Shown here piece by piece: positions 27,923 through 36,653 of a DNA stretch of 64,000 nt. The translations under genes were made by a program, and so were the position numbers. The notes beneath the pieces were generated by a model. It saw only the letters and a list, made by a program, of their open reading frames with translations. It searched no databases and had not been told where the DNA came from. The DNA is taken from NCBI RefSeq assembly GCF_023517795.1, contig NZ_CP082928.1, positions 2,294,001 through 2,358,000 on the forward strand, given 5' to 3'. Position 1 is the first letter of the stretch. Each line of letters starts with the position of its first letter. Source of the stretch: Pseudomonas fulva. GTDB lineage: Bacteria > Pseudomonadota > Gammaproteobacteria > Pseudomonadales > Pseudomonadaceae.

Positions 27923-29257
27923 ATGTTGCCAAGCGAAACCCAGCGGGTCATCGAAAAGCACGCGATCAAGTATGTACTGGCCCAGTTCGTGGATATACAT
28001 GGCTCGGCCAAGACCAAGTCGGTACCGGTTTCGGGCCTGGAAGCGGTAGCGGAGACCGGCGCCGGGTTCGCGGGTTTCGCCATCTGTGGCATGGGCATGG
28101 AGCCCCACGGGCCCGACTTCATGGCCAAGGGCGATCTCTCGACCCTGGTTCCGGTGCCATGGCAGCCGGGTTACGGCCGCGTGGTGTGCATCGGTCATGT
28201 CGACGGCCAGCCTTGGCCCTACGACAGCCGCTATGTATTGCAGCAACAGGTGGAGCGCCTGCAGGCGCGCGGCTGGACGCTCAACACCGGCCTGGAGCCG
28301 GAGTTCAACCTGATGCGCCGTGATGAAAGCGGCACCCTGCAGCTGGTGGATGCCAGCGACAACCTCGACAAGCCGTGCTACGACTACAAGGGCCTGTCGC
28401 GCTCTCGCGAGTTTCTGGAAAAACTGACCGAAGCGCTGCAGCCGGTGGGTTTCGACATCTATCAGATCGATCACGAAGACGCCAACGGTCAGTTCGAGAT
28501 CAACTACACCTACAGCGATGCCATGGAGTCGGCAGACCGCTTCACCTTCTTCCGCATGGCCGCCGGGGAGATTGCTAACGACCTGGGCATGATCTGCTCG
28601 TTCATGCCCAAGCCCGATCCGAAACGTGCCGGCAACGGCATGCACTTCCACCTGTCCCTCGCCAGCGCCGAGAGCAAGAACCTGTTCTTCGATGCCAGCG
28701 ACAAGAACGGCATGGGCCTGTCGAAGCTCGCCTACCACTTCGCCGCCGGCCTGCTGGCCCACGGTCCTGCGCTGTGCGCCTTTGCGGCGCCGACGGTGAA
28801 TTCCTACAAGCGGCTGGTAGTCGGCAACTCGCTGTCGGGGGCCACCTGGGCGCCGGCGTTCATCGCCTTTGGCGCCAACAACCGCTCGGCGATGGTGCGC
28901 GTGCCCTATGGCCGCCTGGAGTTCCGCCTGCCGGATGCCGGCTGTAATCCGTACCTGGTCAGCGCCGCGATCATCGCCGCCGGCCTGGATGGCATCGACC
29001 GCCAGCTGATGCCCGAGCAGATCTGCAACGAGAACCTCTATTCCCTCGGACTCGAAGCCATCGCCGCGCGAGGCATCAAGACCCTGCCGCAGTCGCTCAA
29101 GGAAGCCTGCGACGCGCTGGAAGCCGACTCGCTGTTTGCCGAAGTGATGGGCAAGGAGATCGTTGGCGAGTTCATCAAGCTCAAGCGCATGGAATGGGTG
29201 GAGTACAGCCGTCACGTCTCCGACTGGGAGATCAAGCGCTACACCGAATTCTTCTGA
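27923..29257 (+). CDS. gmaS: gamma-glutamylmethylamide synthetase (type III glutamine synthetase homologue)
   Basis: 444 residues from the ATG at 27923, preceded by AGGAG at 7 nt. It is a glutamine synthetase-fold protein shorter than GlnA, with the segments [22 protein letters not shown] and [10 protein letters not shown] typical of the GlnT/GmaS branch. GmaS joins methylamine to glutamate using ATP. The call rests on the directly downstream three-gene N-methylglutamate synthase and the facing sox/mgd operon. In isolation GlnT would be an equal choice. Transcription is probably from the sigma-54 promoter upstream. Confidence 0.88.
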   Translation: MLPSETQRVIEKHAIKYVLAQFVDIHGSAKTKSVPVSGLEAVAETGAGFAGFAICGMGMEPHGPDFMAKGDLSTLVPVPWQPGYGRVVCIGHVDGQPWPYDSRYVLQQQVERLQARGWTLNTGLEPEFNLMRRDESGTLQLVDASDNLDKPCYDYKGLSRSREFLEKLTEALQPVGFDIYQIDHEDANGQFEINYTYSDAMESADRFTFFRMAAGEIANDLGMICSFMPKPDPKRAGNGMHFHLSLASAESKNLFFDASDKNGMGLSKLAYHFAAGLLAHGPALCAFAAPTVNSYKRLVVGNSLSGATWAPAFIAFGANNRSAMVRVPYGRLEFRLPDAGCNPYLVSAAIIAAGLDGIDRQLMPEQICNENLYSLGLEAIAARGIKTLPQSLKEACDALEADSLFAEVMGKEIVGEFIKLKRMEWVEYSRHVSDWEIKRYTEFF

Positions 29258-29284
29258 TCCGACCCGTCCGTTCAACCGTTTTCC

Positions 29285-29309
29285 GGCGCCCGCCCGTGGG
29301 TAGGGCGCC
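29285..29309 (+). other. stem-loop between gmaS and mgsA
   Basis: GGCGCCC and GGGCGCC arms enclose an 11-nt loop in the 73-bp gap, with no U-tract. It may adjust relative expression of gmaS against the downstream genes. Confidence 0.45.
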
Positions 29310-29330
29310 TTCTGCCCAGGAGTTTTAGCT

Positions 29331-30245
29331 ATGTGTGGAATCGTGGGGCTTTACCTGAAAAATCCGCAGCTGGAATCACAGCTCGGCAAGCTTTTCGAAC
29401 CGATGCTTGAAGCCATGACCGACCGCGGCCCGGACAGCGCCGGCTTCGCCGTCTATGGCGATGAGGTTGCCGATGGCTGGATCAAGCTGACCCTGCAGGC
29501 CGCCACGGAGGGCTACGATTTCGCCGCCCTGGTGGGCGCCGTCAAGGAAAAGCTCGGTGCCGAGCTGGACTGGTTCCAGAACGCCAGCGCCATCGTGCTC
29601 AAGATCAAGGCCGAAGAAGCCTCCATACGCGCTGTGTTGACCGAGCTGGCGCCGAGCGTGCGCATCATGAGTGCCGGGCAGAGCATCGAGATCCTCAAGG
29701 GCATGGGCTTGCCGCGGGAGATTTCCGAGCGCTTCGGCCTGGCCTCGATGAAGGGCAGCCACATCATCGGCCACACCCGCATGGCCACCGAAAGTGCGGT
29801 GACCATGGAAGGCAGCCACCCGTTCTCCACCGGCGCCGACCTGTGCCTGGTGCACAACGGCTCGCTGTCCAACCACTTCCGCCTGCGTCAGCAATTGCGC
29901 CGCGAAGGCATCCACTTCGAGACCGAGAACGACACCGAGGTCGCTGCCGGTTACCTGGCCTGGCGTCTGCAGCAGGGCGACTCGCTGAAGCAGGCGCTGG
30001 ATAGCTCGCTGGAAACGCTGGACGGTTTCTTCACTTTTGCCATCGGCACCCGCAACGGTTTCGCGGTGATCCGCGACCCGATCGCCTGCAAGCCGGCAAT
30101 CCTCGCCGAGACCGATGACTACGTCGCGATGGCCTCCGAGTATCAGGCGCTGTCGAGCCTGCCGGGCATCGACAAGGCCAAGGTATGGGAACCGGTTCCC
30201 GCCACTCTGTACATCTGGGAACGCAAGCAGGAGCACGCCGCATGA
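29331..30245 (+). CDS. mgsA: N-methylglutamate synthase subunit A, class II glutamine amidotransferase (MgsA/GlxB)
   Basis: 304 residues. It starts MCGIVGLYLK, placing the catalytic N-terminal cysteine at position 2 after methionine removal. Further Ntn-amidotransferase motifs are HTRMATES and LVHNGSLSN. It corresponds to the amidotransferase part of glutamate synthase, split into its own gene. It would release methylamine (or ammonia) from the glutamyl amide for transfer by the other subunits. It overlaps mgsB by 4 bp. Confidence 0.9.
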   Translation: MCGIVGLYLKNPQLESQLGKLFEPMLEAMTDRGPDSAGFAVYGDEVADGWIKLTLQAATEGYDFAALVGAVKEKLGAELDWFQNASAIVLKIKAEEASIRAVLTELAPSVRIMSAGQSIEILKGMGLPREISERFGLASMKGSHIIGHTRMATESAVTMEGSHPFSTGADLCLVHNGSLSNHFRLRQQLRREGIHFETENDTEVAAGYLAWRLQQGDSLKQALDSSLETLDGFFTFAIGTRNGFAVIRDPIACKPAILAETDDYVAMASEYQALSSLPGIDKAKVWEPVPATLYIWERKQEHAA

Positions 30246-30925
30246 AAACCATCGATCTTTCCAGCGCCAGTGTGCGTGACCTCAACCAGGCCCTGCACGA
30301 CCAGGCCAAAGCTGTCGAAGAGCGCGAGTGGCTGGTGGCTCACCCTAATGGCGCCCACAACCTGGCGGTCGGCGTCAACGAAGCCATCTCCATCGATATC
30401 CAGGGGCATGCCGGCTACTACTGCGCGGGCATGAACCAGAAAGCTTCGATCACCGTGCATGGCAACGTCGGCGTGGGCTGCGCCGAGAACATGATGAGTG
30501 GGTATGTACGCGTCAAGGGCAGCGCCTCCCAGGCCGCCGGTGCGACCGCCCATGGCGGCCTGCTGGTCATCGAGGGTGATGCCGGTGCCCGTTGCGGCAT
30601 TTCCATGAAGGGCATCGACATCGTGGTCGGCGGCAGCATCGGCCACATGAGCTGCTTTATGGGCCAGGCGGGGCGCTTGGTTGTATGTGGTGATGCGGGC
30701 GATGCGTTGGGCGATTCACTGTACGAAACCAAGATATTCGTCAAAGGCAGCGTCGAGTCACTGGGGTCGGACTGCATCGAGAAAGAGATGCGCCCCGAGC
30801 ACATCGAAGAGCTACAAGCGCTGCTCAATCGCGCCGGCTTCAAGGAGAACGCCGCCGATTTCAAACGCTACGGCTCGGCCCGTCAGCTGTACAACTTCAA
30901 AGTCGATAACGCCAGCGCGTACTGA
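30242..30925 (+). CDS. mgsB: N-methylglutamate synthase subunit B, GltB GXGXG-domain protein (MgsB/GlxC)
   Basis: 227 residues from the ATG at 30242 (MKTIDLSS). The right-handed beta-helix repeat typical of the C-terminal glutamate synthase domain is visible as regularly spaced glycines (GHAGYYCAGMN, GNVGVGCAENMMSG, GDAGARCGISMKG). It is the structural subunit of the three-part synthase. It is translationally coupled to mgsA and followed 14 bp later by mgsC. Confidence 0.9.
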   Translation: MKTIDLSSASVRDLNQALHDQAKAVEEREWLVAHPNGAHNLAVGVNEAISIDIQGHAGYYCAGMNQKASITVHGNVGVGCAENMMSGYVRVKGSASQAAGATAHGGLLVIEGDAGARCGISMKGIDIVVGGSIGHMSCFMGQAGRLVVCGDAGDALGDSLYETKIFVKGSVESLGSDCIEKEMRPEHIEELQALLNRAGFKENAADFKRYGSARQLYNFKVDNASAY

Positions 30926-30939
30926 TCAGGAGCCTCATC

Positions 30940-32262
30940 ATGAGCGACAAACAATCCCCCGTGCTGCGCGAATCGGCCACCTTCGACCGCCTGGCCATCC
31001 AGGAAATCCAGCGCGCCGCCGAAACCGGTATCTATGACATCCGTGGCGGCGGCACCAAGCGCAAGCTGCCGCACTTCGATGACCTGCTGCTGCTCGGCGC
31101 CAGCGTGTCGCGCTACCCGCTGGAGGGCTACCGCGAGAAGTGCGGCACCGACGTGATCCTCGGCAACCGCTTCGCCAAGAAGCCGCTGCACCTGAAGATT
31201 CCTGTGACCATCGCCGGCATGAGCTTCGGCGCGCTGTCGGCCAACGCCAAGGAAGCCCTGGGGCGTGGCGCCAGCATCGCCGGCACCAGCACCACCACCG
31301 GCGACGGCGGCATGACCCCGGAAGAACGCGGCCAGTCCCAGCATCTGGTCTATCAGTACCTGCCCTCGCGCTACGGCATGAACCCCGACGACCTGCGCAA
31401 GGCCGATGCCATCGAAATCGTCCTTGGCCAGGGCGCCAAGCCGGGCGGTGGCGGCATGCTGCTGGGCATGAAAGTCACCGAGCGTGTGGCCGGTATGCGT
31501 ACCTTGCCGATTGGCGTCGACCAGCGCAGCGCCTGTCGTCACCCGGACTGGACAGGCCCGGACGACCTGGCGATCAAGATCGCCGAGATTCGCGAAATCA
31601 CCGACTGGGAAAAACCCATCTACGTGAAGATCGGCGCCAGCCGGCCATACTACGACGTGAAGCTGGCGGTTAAGGCCGGCGCCGACGTGATCGTCCTCGA
31701 CGGCATGCAGGGCGGCACGGCGGCGACTCAGGAAGTGTTCATCGAACACGTCGGTATCCCGATTCTGCCGGCCATTCCGCAAGCCGTGCAGGCGCTGCAG
31801 GAAATGGGCATGCACCGCACGGTTCAGTTGATCGTCTCAGGCGGCATCCGCAACGGCGCCGATGTGGCCAAGGCCATGGCACTGGGCGCCGATGCGGTGG
31901 CTATCGGCACGGCGGCGCTGATCGCCCTGGGCGACAACCACCCGCGTCTGGACGACGAGCTGAAGAAGATCGGCTCGGCTGCCGGCTTCTACGATGACTG
32001 GCAGAACGGCCGCGACCCGGCCGGCATCACCACACAGGATCCGGAGCTGTCCAAACGCCTCGATCCGGTCGAGGGTGGCCGCCGCCTGGCAAACTACTTG
32101 CGTGTGCTGGTGCTCGAAGCGCAGACCATGGCCCGTGCCTGCGGCAAGAGCCACCTGCACAACCTCGATCCTGAGGATCTGGTGGCGCTAACCGTCGAGT
32201 CCGCCGCCATGGCCCGCGTGCCGTTGGCCGGCACCAATTGGGTGCCTGGTCAGCAGTATTGA
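30940..32262 (+). CDS. mgsC: N-methylglutamate synthase subunit C, glutamate synthase FMN-domain protein (MgsC/GlxD)
   Basis: 440 residues. It has a TIM-barrel FMN domain homologous to the central part of GltB (GMSFGALSANAKEALGRGA, TTGDGGM, VIVLDGMQGGTAATQ, SGGIRNGADVAKAMALGADA). It reduces the imine formed from 2-oxoglutarate and methylamine to N-methylglutamate. This completes the mgsABC set, and a terminator follows the stop. Confidence 0.92.
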   Translation: MSDKQSPVLRESATFDRLAIQEIQRAAETGIYDIRGGGTKRKLPHFDDLLLLGASVSRYPLEGYREKCGTDVILGNRFAKKPLHLKIPVTIAGMSFGALSANAKEALGRGASIAGTSTTTGDGGMTPEERGQSQHLVYQYLPSRYGMNPDDLRKADAIEIVLGQGAKPGGGGMLLGMKVTERVAGMRTLPIGVDQRSACRHPDWTGPDDLAIKIAEIREITDWEKPIYVKIGASRPYYDVKLAVKAGADVIVLDGMQGGTAATQEVFIEHVGIPILPAIPQAVQALQEMGMHRTVQLIVSGGIRNGADVAKAMALGADAVAIGTAALIALGDNHPRLDDELKKIGSAAGFYDDWQNGRDPAGITTQDPELSKRLDPVEGGRRLANYLRVLVLEAQTMARACGKSHLHNLDPEDLVALTVESAAMARVPLAGTNWVPGQQY

Positions 32263-32276
32263 GCACCTTCTAACCA

Positions 32277-32308
32277 CGCCCGGCGGACTTTCCCCGGGCG
32301 TTTTCGTT
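32277..32308 (+). terminator. intrinsic terminator after mgsC
   Basis: CGCCCGG and CCGGGCG arms followed by TTTTCGTTT, 15 bp beyond the mgsC stop. It separates the gmaS-mgs unit from amt, although readthrough is possible. Confidence 0.65.
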
Positions 32309-32392
32309 TGTCCGACACGCGCCAGCAGAGCCGCGGTCGCCGCCGTCTTTTTCTACTGCCGATCCTTCCAACTTCAACTGCAAGGAATCGAC

Positions 32393-33706
32393 ATGATGGG
32401 TGAACGAACAACGAAAGCTGTCTTGCTGGCGCTGGCATCGCTACCAGGCCTGGCCAGTGCGCAAGAGGCCACGCTCGACAGCGGCGACACGGCCTGGATG
32501 ATGGTTTCCACCGTGCTGGTGCTGATGATGCTGGTGCCGGGCCTGGCCCTTTTCTATGGCGGCATGGTGCGGGCCAAGAACCTGCTATCGGTATTCACCC
32601 AGTGCTTCGCCGTGGCTGGGGTGATCGGCATGCTCTGGGTGATCTATGGCTACACCCTGTTCGCAGATACCACGGGCATGGAAGAAGGTGTGATCAACCT
32701 GCGCAGCCTGATTGGCGGTTTCGAGCATTTCCTGCTGATCGATCTGAGCCGCGAGAGCCTGACCGCAGCCATTCCGGAGAGCGTGTTCGCCACCTTCCAG
32801 ATGACCTTCGCCCTGATCACGCCGATGATCATCGCCGGCGCCTTCGCCGAGCGCATGAAGTTCTCGGCTGTCGTGCTGTTCGCCGCATTGTGGTTCACCT
32901 TCTGCTATATCCCGCTGGCGCACATGGCCTGGAGCGGGCCGGGCGGCCTGTTGTGGGACTGGGGCATTCTCGAGTTCGCCGGCGGCACCGTGGTACACAT
33001 CAACTCCGGTGTGGCCGGGCTGGTCGCCTGCTTGGTGCTGGGCAAGCGCAAGGGCTATCCCACCACGGCGATGCCGCCGCACAACATGGGCTTCGCCCTG
33101 ACCGGCGCTGCCTTGCTGTGGGTCGGCTGGTTTGGTTTCAACGTCGGCTCGGCAGTGGCAGCCAGTGCCAATGCCGGCATGGCCATGCTCACCACTCAGG
33201 TCGCGGCCTGCTCAGGCATCGTCGGCTGGTTGGCGGTGGAAGTGTGGAAAACCGGTAAGCCCAGCGCCCTTGGTGCGGCATCCGGCGCCCTGGCCGGGCT
33301 GATTACCATCACGCCGGCCTGTGGTTTCGTCGGGCCGGGTGGGGCGCTGGTCATGGGCTTCATCACCGGGGTGATCTGCTTCTTCGCGGTTGCCGGGCTC
33401 AAGCGTTCGCTGGGCTATGACGACTCGCTCGACGCCTTCGGCCTGCATGGCGTGGGCGGTATCGTCGGTTCGATTCTGACCGGCGTGTTCGCCTCGACGT
33501 CTCTGGGCGGTTTTCAGGAAATCGACATTGGTCCGCAGGTACTGATCCAGGCCAAGAGCGTGCTGTTCACCATCGTCTACTGCGCCGCGGTGACCTTCAT
33601 CCTGCTCAAGTTAACCAGCCTGCTGACTCGCGGCCTGCGGGTCAGCGAGGAGGTCGAGCAACAGGGGCTGGACATCAGCCAGCACGGGGAGCGAGCTTAT
33701 ACCTGA
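32393..33706 (+). CDS. amt: ammonium / methylammonium transporter (Amt/MEP family)
   Basis: 437 residues (two adjacent ATGs, 32393 and 32396). A signal-like N-terminus (LASLPGLASA) is followed by eleven membrane segments with Amt signatures (FYGGMVRAKNLLS, DWGILEFAGGTVVHINSG, GLHGVGGIVGS). It forms a trimeric inner-membrane channel. Its position directly after the methylamine synthase genes and the absence of a glnK partner suggest import of methylammonium and not general ammonium supply, but transport of both is usual. Confidence 0.92.
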   Translation: MMGERTTKAVLLALASLPGLASAQEATLDSGDTAWMMVSTVLVLMMLVPGLALFYGGMVRAKNLLSVFTQCFAVAGVIGMLWVIYGYTLFADTTGMEEGVINLRSLIGGFEHFLLIDLSRESLTAAIPESVFATFQMTFALITPMIIAGAFAERMKFSAVVLFAALWFTFCYIPLAHMAWSGPGGLLWDWGILEFAGGTVVHINSGVAGLVACLVLGKRKGYPTTAMPPHNMGFALTGAALLWVGWFGFNVGSAVAASANAGMAMLTTQVAACSGIVGWLAVEVWKTGKPSALGAASGALAGLITITPACGFVGPGGALVMGFITGVICFFAVAGLKRSLGYDDSLDAFGLHGVGGIVGSILTGVFASTSLGGFQEIDIGPQVLIQAKSVLFTIVYCAAVTFILLKLTSLLTRGLRVSEEVEQQGLDISQHGERAYT

Positions 33707-33744
33707 ACGAACAGGGCGTCGCTGGCGCCATGGCGTGAAAACAC

Positions 33745-33780
33745 AAAGCCCCCGCCGGTGTGCACCAGCGGGGGCTTTTT
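33745..33780. terminator. bidirectional intrinsic terminator
   Basis: AAAGCCCCCGC and GCGGGGGCTTTTT arms give U-tracts on both strands. It lies between the convergent amt and NCS1 permease genes and closes the C1 region. Confidence 0.88.
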
Positions 33781-33795
33781 CATGCGGTGAATCTG

Positions 33796-35208
33796 TCAGC
33801 CGGCGGCGTTGGCCAAGGTGGAGATCTGCTGACGGCGGTAGGCCGTGTCGCGACGCGACAGCAGCAGGTACAGCGGCAGGGTAACGATGATCGCCACCAG
33901 CCACGACAGGTCGACGCCGTCGAGCTTGCTGGCGATGGGGCCGGTATAGATCGGCGTGACCGCGAACGGCAGCTGGACCAGGATGCCGATGGCGTAGGCG
34001 CTGACCGCGTTGGGGTTGAAGCGCCCGTAGATGCCACCCGTGGCGTCGAACAGCGAGGGAATGTGATAGCGCTGCTTCTGTACCAGGTAGAAGTCGGCGA
34101 GGTTGATCACCGCCCAGGGCACCAGCACGATCATCATCGCCAGGATCAGCTGCATGAAGCGCGCGATGAAGTCCGCCGGCGCGGTTACCGCAACCACGCA
34201 GCAGGCCACCAGCAGGATCGCCGAAAGGGCCACCCGGGCCTGGCGGCTGGGTGCCCAGTCGGCGGCGAAGGTCTGCACCGAGGTGATCAGCGCCAATACC
34301 GCGCCATACAGGTTCAGGGCGTTGTGGCTGATGATGCTGAGGATGAACAGCACCATGAGCACCGGGCCGAACACGCCGGTGCTCTGCTTCACCGCATCCA
34401 TGGTGTCGGTCTCGGCGCTCACCGACAGCGCCACCAGGGTGCCGAAGATGAAGCACAGCGCGGTACCCAGTACGGCGCCGCAGTAGGTGGCGACAAACGG
34501 CTTCCAGATGCCCACGTTGCGCGGCAGGTAGCGCGAATAGTCCGAGGTGTAGGGCGCGAAGGAGATCTGCCAGATGGCGCCCAGCGAGGCCATCGCCAGC
34601 CAGCCGGCCAGGTTGAAGCCGCCGCGGCTGGCGAAGTCCGCCGGCAGGCCGTTGGCGAACAGGGCGATGAAGCCGGCGAGCAGGCCGATGCCCATCACCC
34701 AGGTGCCGATACGGTTGAGGGTGTGGATGAAGTTGTAGCCCAGAATGCCGATCAGCGTCGCGGCGCAGGCGCCGATCAGCACGGCGGCGGGCAGGGGCAG
34801 GTCCGGCGCCACGCTGTGGATGGATTTGCCGGCCAGCACGCAGTTGGAAATGAAGAAGCCGATGTACAGCACCGCGGCGATCACCACCACCAGCAGCGCG
34901 CCGTAGCGGCCGAACTGACCACGGCTCTGCAGCATCTGCGGCAGGCCCATCTGCGGCCCCTGGGCCGAAGCCAGGCCAAGCACGATGCCACCAAGCAGGT
35001 GGCCAACCAGGATGGCGCAGATCGCCCAGCCGATGCTCAGGTGGAACACCTGCACGGCCATGGCACCGGTGACGATGGGCAGCGGCGCGATGTTGGTGCT
35101 GAACCAGAGGGTGAACAGGTCACGGACGCGGCCGTGACGATCGGCATCGGCCACCTGGCCGACGCTGTTGCTTTCGACGAGTTCTTGCGGAGCAGTGGAG
35201 TGGGACAT
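33796..35208 (-). CDS. NCS1-family permease (cytosine/purine type, CodB-like)
   Basis: 470 residues from the ATG at 35208, with GGAG at 8 nt. There are about twelve membrane segments and NCS1 patterns (FSTNIAPLPIVTGAMAV, SFAPYTSDYSRYLP). NCS1 proteins import nucleobases, hydantoins, thiamine or related N-heterocycles by cation symport. It lies downstream of the flavin monooxygenase on the same strand and may import that pathway's heterocyclic substrate. A specific substrate cannot be read from sequence. Confidence 0.88.
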   Translation of the reverse strand: MSHSTAPQELVESNSVGQVADADRHGRVRDLFTLWFSTNIAPLPIVTGAMAVQVFHLSIGWAICAILVGHLLGGIVLGLASAQGPQMGLPQMLQSRGQFGRYGALLVVVIAAVLYIGFFISNCVLAGKSIHSVAPDLPLPAAVLIGACAATLIGILGYNFIHTLNRIGTWVMGIGLLAGFIALFANGLPADFASRGGFNLAGWLAMASLGAIWQISFAPYTSDYSRYLPRNVGIWKPFVATYCGAVLGTALCFIFGTLVALSVSAETDTMDAVKQSTGVFGPVLMVLFILSIISHNALNLYGAVLALITSVQTFAADWAPSRQARVALSAILLVACCVVAVTAPADFIARFMQLILAMMIVLVPWAVINLADFYLVQKQRYHIPSLFDATGGIYGRFNPNAVSAYAIGILVQLPFAVTPIYTGPIASKLDGVDLSWLVAIIVTLPLYLLLSRRDTAYRRQQISTLANAAG

Positions 35209-35432
35209 GTCGGGTTCTCCTGCGCAAAGCGGTAGCGGCACGGTGCGCACAGGGCGGGCAGCGCCGGGTGGATGCGTGGGGTGTCGTGGCTGGGGTCAGC
35301 CGCGCTCGCGGCGGGCAAGGCCGCCGGCAATGGAGAACGGGCAGGGGTAAGGCATTGGAAAGGCACGCAACAACATGGGAAAAACCTACTTCTTGTCTTT
35401 ATTGGGATAGCAGCGTTTTCGATCGTTGCAGC

Positions 35433-35453
35433 AGCCCGGCGCGGCGCCGGGCT
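35433..35453 (-). terminator. strong hairpin after the monooxygenase gene
   Basis: AGCCCGGCGC-G-GCGCCGGGCT is a perfect 10-bp stem 14 bp beyond the stop of the minus-strand monooxygenase. The U-tract is weak, so it may stabilise mRNA as much as terminate. Confidence 0.5.
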
Positions 35454-35467
35454 GTGCGGGGTGAGGC

Positions 35468-36508
35468 TCAGCGGAAGGCTGGCACCACGTGCTGGATGAA
35501 CAGCTCCAGGGACTTTTTCTTCTCGGCGTAGGGCAGGCTGTTGTCGGCCCAGAAGCTGAATTCGTCGACGCCCAGCTCCTGGTAGTGACGGATGCGCGCG
35601 ATGATCTCTTCGGGGGTACCGATCATGGTGTTCTTGCGGATGTTCTCCAGCTCGAACGCCGGCACTTCGGCGAACTTGGACTCCGGGCTCGGCTCCAGGA
35701 AGCCGTTCACCGGGGCGGTCTTGTTGCCGAACCAGGCATCGAAGGTGCGGTAGAAGCGCGAGATGGCGGCGGCGCCGACCTTCCAGCCTTCCGGATCATC
35801 GGCCAGGTGCACGTGGGTGTGGCGCAGCACCATCAGTTGCGGGCGCGGCACGTCCGGGTTGTTGGCCAGGGCGGCGTTGAACTTGTCGTTCAGGTCGACC
35901 ACTTCCTCGTCGCCTTTCATCAGCGGCGTGACCATCACGTTGCAGCCATTGGCCACGGCGAAGTTGTGGGAGTCCGGGTCGCGGGCAGCGATCCACATCG
36001 GCGGCTGGGCGTTGAACGGCTTGGGTACGCTGGTGGAGGTAGGGAATTTGTAGACCTCGCCGTCATGGGCGTAGTCGCCTTCCCACAGCTTGCGCACCAC
36101 CGGGACCATCTCGCGCAGCGCCTTGCCGCCGTCGGTGGCCGGCATGCCGCCGGCCATGCGGTCGAATTCGAACTGGTAGGCGCCACGGGCCAGGCCCACC
36201 TCCATACGACCGTTGCTGATCACGTCGAGCAGGGCGCATTCGCCGGCCACGCGGATCGGGTTCCAGAACGGCGCGATGATGGTGCCGGCGCCCAGGCGGA
36301 TGGTGTCGGTGCGTGCGGCCAGGTAGGCCAGGATCGGCATCGGGCTCGGCGAGATGGTGTATTCCATGGCGTGGTGTTCGCCGATCCACACGGTGCTGAA
36401 GCCGCCGGCCTCGGCCAGCAGGGTGAGCTCGGTGAGCTGTTCGAACAGCTCACGGTGGCCGACTTCCTGGTCGTAGCGTTCCATGTGGACGAACAAAGAG
36501 AATTTCAT
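35468..36508 (-). CDS. LLM-class flavin-dependent monooxygenase (bacterial luciferase family)
   Basis: 346 residues. It has a TIM-barrel luciferase-like fold with WIGEHHAMEYTISPSP, IRLGAGTIIAPFWNPIRVAGE and GLARGAYQFEFDR. Enzymes of this class use reduced FMN delivered by a separate reductase and are the oxygenase half of two-component systems such as TgnB (trigonelline) and RutA (uracil). Its promoter carries the same palindrome as the operon that encodes the flavin reductase at 53835-54320, which is the likely partner. The substrate is probably a nitrogen heterocycle. Confidence 0.88.
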   Translation of the reverse strand: MKFSLFVHMERYDQEVGHRELFEQLTELTLLAEAGGFSTVWIGEHHAMEYTISPSPMPILAYLAARTDTIRLGAGTIIAPFWNPIRVAGECALLDVISNGRMEVGLARGAYQFEFDRMAGGMPATDGGKALREMVPVVRKLWEGDYAHDGEVYKFPTSTSVPKPFNAQPPMWIAARDPDSHNFAVANGCNVMVTPLMKGDEEVVDLNDKFNAALANNPDVPRPQLMVLRHTHVHLADDPEGWKVGAAAISRFYRTFDAWFGNKTAPVNGFLEPSPESKFAEVPAFELENIRKNTMIGTPEEIIARIRHYQELGVDEFSFWADNSLPYAEKKKSLELFIQHVVPAFR

Positions 36509-36591
36509 GTCGCGTTCCTCGATTCTTGTAAGGCCCCAGGCGCAAGGCGCCGTCGGGAGTGGCCACCTGCAGGATCAGGTGACTCATGGTC

Positions 36592-36605
36592 TATGGTATA
36601 CCATA
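36592..36605. promoter_or_regulatory. regulon operator site A (perfect palindrome)
   Basis: TATGGTATACCATA, a perfect 14-bp palindrome 84 bp upstream of the monooxygenase start. It is the best copy of four such sites in the window and is of the form bound by GntR FCD-family regulators. Confidence 0.7.
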
Positions 36606-36653
36606 ATATAAAATACTTTGGCGAGTACCCGAGACCCCTCCTGTCGAAAAGCG

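Noticed and set aside
33760-35235. Open frame of about 490 codons opposite the NCS1 permease
   Set aside because: The Gln/Arg/Asp-rich translation is typical of the antisense of a membrane-protein gene, with no recognisable fold.
35468-36508. RutA-type uracil monooxygenase
   Set aside because: The other Rut activities (isochorismatase-like RutB, RidA-like RutC, RutE) are absent, while dehydrogenases for a ring-cleavage route are present.
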